Shown one piece after another: positions 16,937-30,580 of a DNA stretch of 64,000 nucleotides. This stretch comes from Rhodospira trueperi. Its GTDB lineage: Bacteria; Pseudomonadota; Alphaproteobacteria; Rhodospirillales; Rhodospirillaceae. Position numbers and translations under genes: made by a program. Below the pieces are notes generated by a model. It had not been told where the DNA came from. It did no database searches and was given only the letters and a program-made list of their open reading frames with translations. Each line of letters begins with the position of its first letter. Within the stretch, counting starts at the first letter, position 1. The stretch is from contig NZ_FNAP01000003.1 of the NCBI RefSeq assembly GCF_900101965.1, positions 124,001 to 188,000 of the forward strand, read 5' to 3'.

Positions 16937-19900
16937 ATGCCACAGTATGCAGTCGAGGACCTGATCTACCAAGGCCACCTGTTCCGGTATCTGCGGGCGT
17001 TTGATCACGAGCGTGGACAACGCGTCATCGTCAAGGCGATGAACGCCGACGATCTCCCGGAAGCGACCTACCAAGCCTGTCACAAGGCGTTGGAGCGGGA
17101 ATTCCAGGTTCTCTCGCTGGGGGATGGGGACCGCATCCTGCGGCCGAACGCGCTTGGCCTGTTCAATGGGGCCAGGGCCATCGTGTTCGACGATCAACCG
17201 GGCCGGGTGCTGTCAGAGGCCCTGAGGGAGGCTCCGATTCCCTGGACGCGGGTCCTGTCCTGGGCCGTGGACATCGCCGACGCCCTTCAGGATCTGCATG
17301 GCGCCTGGATCGTCCATCGCAACGTCAATCCGACGAGCTTCCTGTGGTCCGCTGAAACGGACAATGTGCACCTCATGGATGCGGCGGTGGCGGTGAGACG
17401 CGACCCCGGTCTGCCCTATTCCGCCGAGTCGGAGGACTTGGTGGGGGTGTTGTCCTACATCTCGCCGGAACAGACGGGGCGAACCGGCTCTCCCATCGAT
17501 CACCGCAGCGATCTGTATTCCCTGGGCGTGATGCTGTTTGAAGGCCTGACCGGGGAGGTTCCGTTTCGGTCCCAAGAACCGTTGGAGGTGGTTCATGCTC
17601 ACCTGACCCGACCGCCCCCCGATGTGTCCGACCTCGACCCACGGGTCCCCGGACCGGTGGCCGCCGTGGTCGGCCGGCTGTTGGCCAAGGACCCCCACGA
17701 CCGCTACCAGAGCGCGTTCGGCTTGCGAGCCGACCTGGAGGCTCTGCTGGCCCAAGCGCGCACGGACGAGCCGCTTGAGACCGTGCGCCTACACGCCGCG
17801 GACCCTCCGAGCGACCTGCGTCCGCCGGCGCGGGCCCACGGCCGAAACCAGGAGATCGCGACGCTGCGGATCGCCCACGACCGCGCCCGCCTGGGTGGGT
17901 TCGAGGTGGTGTTGATCGCCGGCGAATCCGGCAGCGGCAAGACCCGGCTGGTCCGCGAATTGGAAGTCGCTTTGGACGGATCGACCGACCGATTCGTGTC
18001 CGCCAAGCTGGATCCGTCCGCCAGTTCCGTGCCGTACCTGCCCATCCGCGAGACCCTGGGGCAGTTGGTCTCCGACATGCTGGCCCAGGACAAAGAGGCG
18101 GTCGCGGCGTTCCGTGACAGCCTGCCTCGGCGCCTGGACGAAAACGCGGCGCTGGCGGCGGAACTGGTTCCCGGCCTCGCGACCCTATTGCCCCCCGCGA
18201 CCAAGGCCCAGCAAGTCCCGACTCACGAGGCCCAGGCCCGCGCTTTCCTCATTGTTCGTGAGCTCCTCCAGGCCTTTACCGCCCACGGTCGGGCGCTGGT
18301 GCTGTTCTTCGATGACCTGCAGTGGGCCGACGTCGTCTCGTTGCAGACCCTGGCCGCCCTCGGCCGCGACGACGAGTTGCATCATCTGCTGATCGTCGGC
18401 ACGTACCGGGACAACGAGGTTCAGGCCGGCCATCCGTTGCGAGACGCCATGGCCGATCTCGAACAAGCCCCGGTCGGGCTGTCCACCGTCCATCTCTCCC
18501 GGCTGGGGAGAGGGTCCGTCACCGACCTGGTGGCCGAATGCCTGCGCCGACCGGTCGAGGATGTCGCGGACCTGGCCCGTGTCTGTTTCGACAAGACCCT
18601 GGGCAATCCGTTCTTCCTGACCCAGTTCCTTCAAACCCTGATCCGAGGCGGCCGCCTGGCCTTCGATCATCGGCGGGGCCGATGGGACTGGTCTCCCGGT
18701 TGCGTCGAGCGAATGGCCGCCGCCGAGAACGTGGCCGACCTGATGGTCGAACGGCTGCACTCCCTGCCGGAGGCGACCAAGCGGGTCTTGGTCATGAACG
18801 CCTGCGCCGATGCCGGCGTCGGCCTGAAGACCCTGGCCGCGCTGAGCGATCAGTCGCTGACCCAAACCGTGCGGGCGATGGCCCACGCCATGGACGCCGG
18901 ACTGGTGGAGCCCACCGGGCGGCACGCCGGGATCGGGGCGACGGGTCGCCCTTCGGTGGAGCATCCCGATGCCTCTTACCGGTTCGTCCACGACCGGATC
19001 CAGGAAGCCGCGCTCGCCCTGCTTGACCGCGACGAGCGCACGGCCGCGCACCTGCGGATCGGGCGCACTCTGCGCGACACCCTGTCAGACCTCGCCATCG
19101 ACGATCACGTCTTTCAACTGATGTATCACTTCCAGTGGGCGCGGGCCCTGCTGGACGACCCGTCGGAGCGCCTGGAGGTAGCCGGTCTGGCCCTGCTCGC
19201 CAGCCGGAAGGCCGCCACCACCGGCGGCTTCGGGCCAATGCTGGAGTATGCGCGATTGGGCTTGGCGCTGTTGCCAGAGGCCCCCTGGGACGTTGCCTAC
19301 ACCCTGACCCTTGGCCTGCATGAGCAAGCCGTGGCCGGGGCCTATATCACCCACCAAACCGACGTTCTGGACGCTATCATTCAGGCGGTACTGGATCACG
19401 CCGCCACGCCGTTGGACAAAACCCTGGTGGTCCAATACCAGATCCTCAGGGCCAACGCCGATGGCGCCATGGCTGAATCCATCGATATCGGCCTCGCGTT
19501 CCTGGAAGAGCTGGGGGTGTCATTCCCGCGCCACCCGACTGGCGAGGACATCGGCGCCGGCCTTGGGCGGGTTCAGGCGGTGATGGCGGATCGCTCCATC
19601 GAGGATCTGGCCTCGCTGCCCGAGATGACCGACCCCACGGCGCATCGGTTCATGCGCATCTGCAACGCCATGGCTGGCCCGACGTTCAACTCGGAGCCGA
19701 CCTTGTTCCTGTGCATGGTGTTCAAGCAGGTCGAATGGTTCGTCAGGCACGGCAACAGCGCCGACGCGGTGGCCGGCTATTCCACCTATGCCATGGCCTT
19801 GTGCGTGGTGGCCCGCCAGTATGAGCAGGGACAGGCCTTCGGTGAGTTGGCGTTCAAACTGGCTGATCGCTTCAAGGCCGGACACGTCAAGGGCCGGCTG

Positions 19901-22105
19901 TATCTGAACGTCTATCTGTTCGTGCATCACTGGCGCCACCACCTGACCGAAACCCTGGCACCCTTGATGGAGGGGTATCGTCAGGCGTACAGCCATGGCG
20001 ACGTGTTGTATGCGTCACTGAACTCGCACGTTTACTGCCATCATACGTTGTGGGTCGGCACGCGGCTGGCCGAGGTCGAAGCCACCATGGCCGAACGCCT
20101 CGCGGTGATCGAAGACGATTGCGGGCATCATGAAATCGGGCGCTGGACCCGCCTATTCCAGCAGACCGTCCGCGGTCTGCGCGCGGGCTCGGCCGATCCG
20201 GTCGCGCTTGAGGGCGAGATCTTCGACGAGCGGGTCAGCGCGCCGGGTCCTGACGAGCCCGACAAGACCTTTGTGCTGCTGTATCACCTGTGCAAGCTGA
20301 TCCTGGCGGTCACGTTCGAGGACAAGGCGCGCATTCCCGATCACGTGGAGACGGGCCGACAGTTTCTCGCGGCCTGCAACGGCATCGTCATCGTGCCGGT
20401 GTTCCAGTTCTTCGGGTTCATGGGACGGGTGATGATGCTGCGCGACGCCGACGCGCCGCCCACGCCGGATCAACGCCGCGAGATCCGCGCCGCCATGGAC
20501 GCCCAGGTCGAGGACATGCGCCAGTGGGCGGAACACGGGCCGATGAATTTCGCCCACAAGCATGCCGCCATGGCCGGGCTCCTGGCCTGGCTGGACGGAG
20601 ACCGCAACGGCGCATTGGACCTGCTCGACGCCGCGATCGATGGGGCCAAGCGGCACGGCTACCTCTGGGATCAGGCCGTGATCCAGGAGTGGCTGGGGCG
20701 CGTTTGCCTGGAAGAGGGCCGCCTCCAGGTTGGCGCCATGGCTCTTCGCGACGCGACCCGCGCCTATGCATCGTGGGGGGCGGGGGCCAAGGTCGCGCAC
20801 ATGAAGGCGAGGCACGGCCCCCTGTTGACCATCGACGGGGGCATCGGGCCGGGCGGCGAGCGCGCCGGCGAGGTCGAGCCCCGGGAGTCCATCACCCACC
20901 TGGACCTGGACCTGGGCGCCGTATTGAAGGCATCCCAGGCCATCGGCGCCGAAATCGTGCTCAGCCGGCTGCTGGACCGCATGATGCAGACCGTTCTCGA
21001 AAACGCCGGGGCGGATCGGGGCATGCTGCTGCGGACCGAAGCCGGCAGCGACATCACGCTGTGGGCCGAGAAGAAAGCCGGCGAACCAACCCGGGTGCGT
21101 CCCGATGCCGATGGTCCGGTGACCGAGGGGCTGCTGCCCCTGGCCCTGGTCAACCGCGTGAGGGCCACCCGCGAGACCGTGATCGTGCCGGCGCGCGCGC
21201 CCGAAGGGCGGGCCGGTTTCGACGTTCCGCTGGAACGCCACCACATCCGCTCCGCCCTGTGCCTGCCGATCCGCGCCCGGGACGAGGTGGTTGTCCTGCT
21301 GTACCTGGAGAACCGGGTCACGCCGAACGCGTTCACCGAGCAGCGGGTGGCCGTCCTCGACATGCTCGCCGGTCAGATCGCGGTGTCGCTGGAAAACGCC
21401 CGTCTTTACGAAAAGCTTGAGGCGCGGGTGGCGGAACGAACCAGGGAACTGCAGGAGAAAATGTCGGAACTGTCCGAGGCGTACGAGTCTGTCACCAAGA
21501 TTCAGATCGAACTGGAAGCCCAGGCCGTCGAACTCCGCCGCGCCAACGACATCACCGAGGAAGCCAACCGCGAGTTGCTGGAAAAGAACGCCATCATCCA
21601 GCGCATGGCCTCCACCGACGCCCTGACCGGCCTGTGCAATCGGCGCTTCTTCGACGAAACCCTCGTCAAGGAACTGGAACGGGCCAAGCGCTACGACAAG
21701 GCGCTGAGCATGGCAATCGTCGACATCGATCATTTCAAGCGGTTCAACGACCGCTATGGGCATGCCTGCGGCGACCGGGTGCTCGAAACGGTGGCGCGGG
21801 TGTTGACGGCGCGGGTGCGCTCCGCCGATACCGTGGCGCGCTGGGGCGGCGAGGAATTCTGTATCCTGATGCCCGAGACCGACCTGGACGGCGCCCGCAC
21901 GCTGATGGAAGACATCCGCGCGGCCATCGCGGCCACCCGCCTGCCGGATGTCGGCGAAGCCTTGACCGCCAGCGCCGGCGTGGCCGCGCTGGACCCGGCC
22001 GACCCCCCGGCCTCGCTGTTCCAAAGGGCGGACGAAGCCCTGTATGCAGCCAAGGAACACGGCCGCAATCAGGTTCGGTCGCACCAGCGGGGCCGGGTGG
22101 TGTGA
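16937..22105 (+). CDS. Pseudokinase / AAA-ATPase / GAF / diguanylate cyclase multidomain protein
   Basis: A 1722-residue cytoplasmic signalling protein. Residues about 5-270 are a Ser/Thr-kinase-like fold with Lys33 (VIVKAMN), but the HRD loop reads His127-Arg-Asn129 (HRNVNPTSF) and the DFG is DAA, so it is probably inactive. About 300-600 is a large ATPase domain with Walker A at 329-337 (GESGSGKTR) and Walker B LVLFFDDLQWAD. About 600-1290 is a helical TPR-like region. About 1335-1490 is a GAF domain, followed by a coiled coil to about 1555. The C-terminus is a GGDEF domain with an intact GGEEF (1637-1641) and an RxxD inhibitory site (RSAD) five residues before it, so c-di-GMP synthesis is expected. 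Related kinase-ATPase-GAF proteins usually end in a histidine kinase. Confidence 0.9.
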   Translation: MPQYAVEDLIYQGHLFRYLRAFDHERGQRVIVKAMNADDLPEATYQACHKALEREFQVLSLGDGDRILRPNALGLFNGARAIVFDDQPGRVLSEALREAPIPWTRVLSWAVDIADALQDLHGAWIVHRNVNPTSFLWSAETDNVHLMDAAVAVRRDPGLPYSAESEDLVGVLSYISPEQTGRTGSPIDHRSDLYSLGVMLFEGLTGEVPFRSQEPLEVVHAHLTRPPPDVSDLDPRVPGPVAAVVGRLLAKDPHDRYQSAFGLRADLEALLAQARTDEPLETVRLHAADPPSDLRPPARAHGRNQEIATLRIAHDRARLGGFEVVLIAGESGSGKTRLVRELEVALDGSTDRFVSAKLDPSASSVPYLPIRETLGQLVSDMLAQDKEAVAAFRDSLPRRLDENAALAAELVPGLATLLPPATKAQQVPTHEAQARAFLIVRELLQAFTAHGRALVLFFDDLQWADVVSLQTLAALGRDDELHHLLIVGTYRDNEVQAGHPLRDAMADLEQAPVGLSTVHLSRLGRGSVTDLVAECLRRPVEDVADLARVCFDKTLGNPFFLTQFLQTLIRGGRLAFDHRRGRWDWSPGCVERMAAAENVADLMVERLHSLPEATKRVLVMNACADAGVGLKTLAALSDQSLTQTVRAMAHAMDAGLVEPTGRHAGIGATGRPSVEHPDASYRFVHDRIQEAALALLDRDERTAAHLRIGRTLRDTLSDLAIDDHVFQLMYHFQWARALLDDPSERLEVAGLALLASRKAATTGGFGPMLEYARLGLALLPEAPWDVAYTLTLGLHEQAVAGAYITHQTDVLDAIIQAVLDHAATPLDKTLVVQYQILRANADGAMAESIDIGLAFLEELGVSFPRHPTGEDIGAGLGRVQAVMADRSIEDLASLPEMTDPTAHRFMRICNAMAGPTFNSEPTLFLCMVFKQVEWFVRHGNSADAVAGYSTYAMALCVVARQYEQGQAFGELAFKLADRFKAGHVKGRLYLNVYLFVHHWRHHLTETLAPLMEGYRQAYSHGDVLYASLNSHVYCHHTLWVGTRLAEVEATMAERLAVIEDDCGHHEIGRWTRLFQQTVRGLRAGSADPVALEGEIFDERVSAPGPDEPDKTFVLLYHLCKLILAVTFEDKARIPDHVETGRQFLAACNGIVIVPVFQFFGFMGRVMMLRDADAPPTPDQRREIRAAMDAQVEDMRQWAEHGPMNFAHKHAAMAGLLAWLDGDRNGALDLLDAAIDGAKRHGYLWDQAVIQEWLGRVCLEEGRLQVGAMALRDATRAYASWGAGAKVAHMKARHGPLLTIDGGIGPGGERAGEVEPRESITHLDLDLGAVLKASQAIGAEIVLSRLLDRMMQTVLENAGADRGMLLRTEAGSDITLWAEKKAGEPTRVRPDADGPVTEGLLPLALVNRVRATRETVIVPARAPEGRAGFDVPLERHHIRSALCLPIRARDEVVVLLYLENRVTPNAFTEQRVAVLDMLAGQIAVSLENARLYEKLEARVAERTRELQEKMSELSEAYESVTKIQIELEAQAVELRRANDITEEANRELLEKNAIIQRMASTDALTGLCNRRFFDETLVKELERAKRYDKALSMAIVDIDHFKRFNDRYGHACGDRVLETVARVLTARVRSADTVARWGGEEFCILMPETDLDGARTLMEDIRAAIAATRLPDVGEALTASAGVAALDPADPPASLFQRADEALYAAKEHGRNQVRSHQRGRVV

Positions 22106-22430
22106 CCGCGCCGACGCGGCGGAGCCGCGCGCCCCGAAGGGGCGCTACAGCGAGACAAACGAACGGCTCAGAATCAACGCCGCCCCAAAGTGCCCCAGAG
22201 CCGGACGAGTCAATTCTATCGTCGGCCGGAATCAGACCGGAAGCCGATCCGGCGGACCAGGGACAAGGCCGCCCGGCGATCGGATTAACGCGCCCGGATG
22301 CTGCCCGTTCCGGGCCGGCGCGGGAGGCGTGTGGGTGCCGCCGCTTGCCACCCGGCCGTTGCTCCAAACCCATCCGGGTGGCAGACTGAGCGGCGTTACC
22401 CGCCCGTTTCTCGATAGCGCCGAGTATCAT
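22106..22430. other. Intergenic region between two large same-strand genes
   Basis: These 325 bases contain the double-hairpin repeat at the left and otherwise nothing recognised. The region just before the ATG at 22431 is AT-richer (GAGTATCAT) but has no clear Shine-Dalgarno sequence. Whether the two genes are co-transcribed is not evident. Confidence 0.5.
22116..22160. repeat. Double-hairpin repeat (copy 1)
   Basis: GCGGC-GGA-GCCGC followed at once by GCGCCCC-GAA-GGGGCGC, ten bases after the stop of the GGDEF gene. The same 43-base module lies at 51088-51130 downstream of recG, with loop changes only. It could act as a terminator or REP-like mRNA stabiliser. Confidence 0.7.
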
Positions 22431-25400
22431 ATGCCGTCTTCCGAAGCCTCACGGCCCCGCCAGTACCTCGGCGTGATGGTGTCGAGTACCTTCACCGACC
22501 TTGAAGAGCACCGCGCCAAGGCGATCCAGGCGATTGAAGGGCGTCGCCTCTATCCGGTCGCCATGGAGGTTCAGGGCGCCACCGCCAGCCCGAATGACGT
22601 GCTGACGGAGTCCCTGCGGATGATCGATGACGCCGCCGCCTACATCGGCGTCATCAGCCACAAATACGGCCAGATTCCGCCCGACCCCGAGCGCAATCCG
22701 GATGACCTGTCCATCACGGAGCTGGAGTTCAACCGCGCGCTGGACCTGAATCGGCCCATCCTGCTGTTCATCATGGGAGAGAAGCACCGGGTCGAGCCGG
22801 CCAATGTTGAGTTGGACGGCGAGAAGCGGCGCAAACTTGAGGCCTTCAGGGAACGCGCCAAGCAGATGGGACACGGATCCCGGCTTCATCGTGTCTACGT
22901 CGTTTTCAACAGCCTGGAAGAGTTTGGGGAGAAGGTCGGACCCGCCATTGGCAACCTTGCCTCTGATCTGGAACCCCGTGCCGCCGCCCCGGACCCCGTC
23001 GCCCTCGCCAGTGCCTCGCCCAGAGCGCCGCACCCGCCCGCGTTCCACGCGGTGCCGGACTACATCGGCTCTCATCGGTTCCTCGGGCGTGAACAGGAAC
23101 TGCGGGCTCTCGACGCCTGGGCCGGCGCCATGGACGCTGACGCGCCGCCGCTGATGCTGATCGAGGCCATCGGCGGCAGCGGCAAGAGCATCCTGACGTG
23201 GCACTGGGTGGGGCAGCGCGCGGTGACGGTGCGCGATGATTGGGCCGGCCGCTTCTGGTATTCGTTTTATGAACGCGGCGCGACCCTGGTGGATTTCTGC
23301 CGCCATGCGGTGGCTTACATGACCGGCGTGGATCCGGACACGCTGCGCAAGACCCCGGCGCCGGATCTGGCCGACCGGCTGATGACGGAACTACACGCGC
23401 GGCCGTTGTTGCTGGTGCTGGACGGCCTGGAGCGGGTCCTGGTCGCCTACAATCGATCGGACGCCCCTCACCTGCGCGACGAGGACGTGGAGACCCCCGC
23501 CGACCCCATCGCCAACCGGGATCCGTGCGACGCCATTCGCCCCCAGGACGACGACCTGTTGCGCCGATTGACGGCGGCGGCGCCGTCCCGCGTGCTGGTG
23601 TCGTCGCGTCTGACGCCACGAGCCCTTCTGAACCCAGCGCATCAACCCTTGCCGGGCGTGGACCGCGTTCTCCTCCAGGGTCTGAGCCCGGAGGACGCCG
23701 AGGCCCTGTTGCGCACCTGCGGGGTCTCGGGCAGCGGCGCAAAGATGCAGCGCTATCTGAAAGAAAACTGCGGCAATCACCCCCTGGTCATCGGGGTGCT
23801 GGCGGGCCTGATCAACGAGCATCTGTCGGCACCCGGCAACTTCGATGCCTGGGCGGAGGACCCCCAGGGCGGCAAGACCCTGAACCTTGGATCGCTCGAC
23901 CTGAAACAGCGCCGCAATCACATTCTGGAAAGCGGCCTTCGCGCCTTGCCGGACGAGGGCCGGACCCTGTTGGGGGCGATGTCCCTTTTGTCCACGGCCA
24001 TTGAGTATGAAACCCTGACCGCCATCGACCCCGGTCGACCAGGGGAACCCATCGACCCTGAAAACGAAAAATTTTGGCGCACCGCGAATCGTAAGAATAA
24101 GCGAGCTGCGAAAGCGGCCTATCAACGCGCCCTCACCGCGTGGCAGAAGTCGGATGCGGTGCGCGCTGCGCCCGCCCGTCTGAAAGAAAAGGTCGGCACG
24201 CTGAAGCGACGCGGATTTCTGCAGCACGATCCCCACACCAACCGCTATGACCTGCATCCCGTGGTGCGGGGCGTCGTGGCCGGGCGCCTGGACGAAGACG
24301 AAACACGAACCCTCGGCCAACACGTGGTCGATCATTTCAACAGCCGCCCCAAGCCCGCCTTCGAGAACGCGGAGACCCTGGCGGATCTGGCTGACGCCAT
24401 CGAAATGGTCCGCGTGCTGTGCCGCATGGGCCGGCTGAAGGAAGCGGCCAATATATTCCAAGGTGACCTCAGTACCGCAATGAGCTGGAACCTTGGCGCG
24501 GAGGCCGAGATCCTGGGCCTGCTGGCGCCCTTTTTCCCGCGTGGGTGGGATGGGCATCCCGAGGAACTGGACGACATGGTGGCGGCCTCCCTCACAAATG
24601 ATGCGTCCATTGCCCTCTCTGAATTGGGATTGCACTGTGAGGCCTTGCATCAACAAGGGAACGCCCTGGAGATCGCCCTTCGGCACGGCGACGCCGTCAA
24701 CGTCCGGGTCTGTCTCAATAACCTAGTTCTCAGGTATCAGGCGGTGAATGACATGCGCCGCGCCTGGGCCTGTGCCCGGCGGAACTATCATCTGGTCGGG
24801 GCCGTGGGTCCGGACAGTCTTTTTATGTCTATGCTCGCCCTCGCCGAATTTCTGCTGGGATTGGGCCGCCCCCGGGACGCGGCGTCATGGTTGGCTCGGC
24901 TGCGGGCCCTGCGACCACCGACGGATCGTGCGCTGTACCGTCCCGGGAGCCTTGAAGGGCTAGAAGCCTGGAGCCGGTTTCTGGCGGGGACGCTGACTGA
25001 AGACGACCTCTCCCGCGCGGAGGTGGCGGCACGGGCCGGGCGCCACTGGGAGGCTCGCCAAAGTTTGCTGGTTTTTCGGGGTCGCTGGGCCCTGGACCGG
25101 GGCGCTTTCACGGACGCGGCCGAGGCATTCGACGGCGCCCTTCGGATGATCCGTGAGGTCGGCCGGACGGACCCGGGCTTGGAGGCCTGTCTTGCCCTGG
25201 CCAATCTGCGATGCGGCGACCGCGCCGGCGCCCTGGACAGGGCCGAACGCCTGACAGGCGTGCGGGACCGGGACGCGCTGGACGTGGCCCATCTGTGGCA
25301 CGCGCTCAACCGACCCGAAGAGGCCGTCATTGAGGCGCGCCGTGCCCACACCTGGGCCGTCGCCGACGGCGACCCGTTCGTCCGCCGCTGGCACCTGGAG

Positions 25401-25613
25401 CGGGCGGAGGCCCTGTTGCGGGCGCTGGGCGAAACGCCGCCGCCGGTGCCCGCGTGCGATCCGGCGCAAGACTACACGCTGCCCTTGCAGGACGAGATCG
25501 ACGCCTTCATCCGCGAGACCCGCGTCGCAAAGGGCCAGCCCGAGACCATCCCGGAGGCCCAGCAGCTTCTCTGGCCCGGCCCTGACCCGGGCGCCGAAAT
25601 CCCGGACGCATAG
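22431..25613 (+). CDS. DUF4062 - STAND ATPase - TPR protein, candidate defence sensor
   Basis: A 1060-residue protein. Residues about 10-165 are a DUF4062 domain (YLGVMVSSTFTDLEEHR, AAYIGVISHKYGQIP, SITELEFNRAL). About 220-520 is a NACHT/NB-ARC-like STAND ATPase with Walker A GGSGKS at 248-253, Walker B LLLVLDGLERVL and a winged-helix-like region after it. About 600-1000 is helical, TPR-like repeats. This effector-ATPase-repeat plan is that of STAND immune sensors, including the Avs antiphage proteins, but DUF4062 has no firmly assigned activity. The start was chosen at the ATG of MPSSEASRPRQYLG; upstream codons are non-conserved. It ends 14 bases before the convergent mutL stop. The function is inference. 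Confidence 0.85.
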   Translation: MPSSEASRPRQYLGVMVSSTFTDLEEHRAKAIQAIEGRRLYPVAMEVQGATASPNDVLTESLRMIDDAAAYIGVISHKYGQIPPDPERNPDDLSITELEFNRALDLNRPILLFIMGEKHRVEPANVELDGEKRRKLEAFRERAKQMGHGSRLHRVYVVFNSLEEFGEKVGPAIGNLASDLEPRAAAPDPVALASASPRAPHPPAFHAVPDYIGSHRFLGREQELRALDAWAGAMDADAPPLMLIEAIGGSGKSILTWHWVGQRAVTVRDDWAGRFWYSFYERGATLVDFCRHAVAYMTGVDPDTLRKTPAPDLADRLMTELHARPLLLVLDGLERVLVAYNRSDAPHLRDEDVETPADPIANRDPCDAIRPQDDDLLRRLTAAAPSRVLVSSRLTPRALLNPAHQPLPGVDRVLLQGLSPEDAEALLRTCGVSGSGAKMQRYLKENCGNHPLVIGVLAGLINEHLSAPGNFDAWAEDPQGGKTLNLGSLDLKQRRNHILESGLRALPDEGRTLLGAMSLLSTAIEYETLTAIDPGRPGEPIDPENEKFWRTANRKNKRAAKAAYQRALTAWQKSDAVRAAPARLKEKVGTLKRRGFLQHDPHTNRYDLHPVVRGVVAGRLDEDETRTLGQHVVDHFNSRPKPAFENAETLADLADAIEMVRVLCRMGRLKEAANIFQGDLSTAMSWNLGAEAEILGLLAPFFPRGWDGHPEELDDMVAASLTNDASIALSELGLHCEALHQQGNALEIALRHGDAVNVRVCLNNLVLRYQAVNDMRRAWACARRNYHLVGAVGPDSLFMSMLALAEFLLGLGRPRDAASWLARLRALRPPTDRALYRPGSLEGLEAWSRFLAGTLTEDDLSRAEVAARAGRHWEARQSLLVFRGRWALDRGAFTDAAEAFDGALRMIREVGRTDPGLEACLALANLRCGDRAGALDRAERLTGVRDRDALDVAHLWHALNRPEEAVIEARRAHTWAVADGDPFVRRWHLERAEALLRALGETPPPVPACDPAQDYTLPLQDEIDAFIRETRVAKGQPETIPEAQQLLWPGPDPGAEIPDA

Positions 25614-25627
25614 GGATCTCATCCCCC

Positions 25628-29785
<4,158 letters not shown>

Positions 29786-30018
29786 GGGCGGGCGGCGATG
29801 CGTCTCGCTGGTGCCTTCATTCCGTCACACAGAAAAACCGGAGATCGCCTCTCATTTCTGGTATGTTTTGCTCGATCCTGCGGCCTCGTCCGGCCCCCGC
29901 GCCCGCATCGTGTCGTCGGAGAGCCGGGTGGGGCGCGAGAGGGATGGGTCGACAATCAGCGAAGCCGGTGTCATGGGGCCCGCCAAGGGCTGAACAGCCG
30001 GCAGGAGGGGAAAATCTC

Positions 30019-30387
30019 ATGGGTCGTGGACTGGGTTGGACCGTCGCCGCGCTGGTCGCGGTGGGTATCACGGGGGGAGTCGCGGGGGTCGCGTCGGCCA
30101 CCGACATCACCGAATGCACGACGCGGAGCAAGAAGCCGACCTTCGTCTGGCACGAGTCCGAAGCGTCGATCTTCTACTACGTCGGTCCCGGCGGCAGCTT
30201 CCAGCCCATGGACTCGGCGCGGGAGGCCCAGGAGATCTGCACCGCGCGGGGCGTGCGCCAGCGGCTGCGCGGCCGCGACTGCGCCACGGTGGATTGGGAC
30301 TATTTCGCCTGCGGCTGCAACGTCTCGCCGCCCATCAACCGCACCTGCGACCGGTTCCAGCGCTTCCTGGGCGTACTGACGCGGTAG
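30019..30387 (+). CDS. Small secreted cysteine-containing protein, unknown function
   Basis: A 122-residue protein with a clear signal peptide (MGRGLGWTVAALVAVGITGG, cleavage near VASA-TD). The mature part of about 97 residues has six cysteines in the order ITEC, EIC, GRDC, FACGC and RTC, suggesting disulfides in the periplasm. It is also aromatic-rich (FVWHESEASIFYYVGPGGSF). The start was chosen at ATG 30019 behind a strong AGGAGGGG; earlier in-frame codons lack a ribosome site. The family was not recognised. Confidence 0.7.
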   Translation: MGRGLGWTVAALVAVGITGGVAGVASATDITECTTRSKKPTFVWHESEASIFYYVGPGGSFQPMDSAREAQEICTARGVRQRLRGRDCATVDWDYFACGCNVSPPINRTCDRFQRFLGVLTR

Positions 30388-30445
30388 GGGGGCGGGGTGA
30401 GCGGCCGGGGCCGGAACGCCGTGGCGCGCGTGACGCCGGCGGCAT

Positions 30446-30563
30446 GACGTCATCCCGAGGACGCGGAGCGGCCGAGGGATCCCCCGCATGGGCATGCCGC
30501 CGGGACGCAGGCTCGATCCGGATGGAGATCCCTCGCGTCCTTCGGACGTTTCGGGATGACGCG
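30446..30563. repeat. GTCATCCCG/GAGGGATC-type palindromic repeat, second copy
   Basis: GACGTCATCCCGAGGACGCG at 30446 is mirrored by CGGGATGACGCG ending at 30563, with GAGGGATCC and GAGATCCCTC as inner arms. It is the same family as 2943-3034. It sits between the convergent secreted-protein gene and TPR gene, where it may also serve as terminator. Confidence 0.7.
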
Positions 30564-30580
30564 ACGCCCGCAGGACGACG

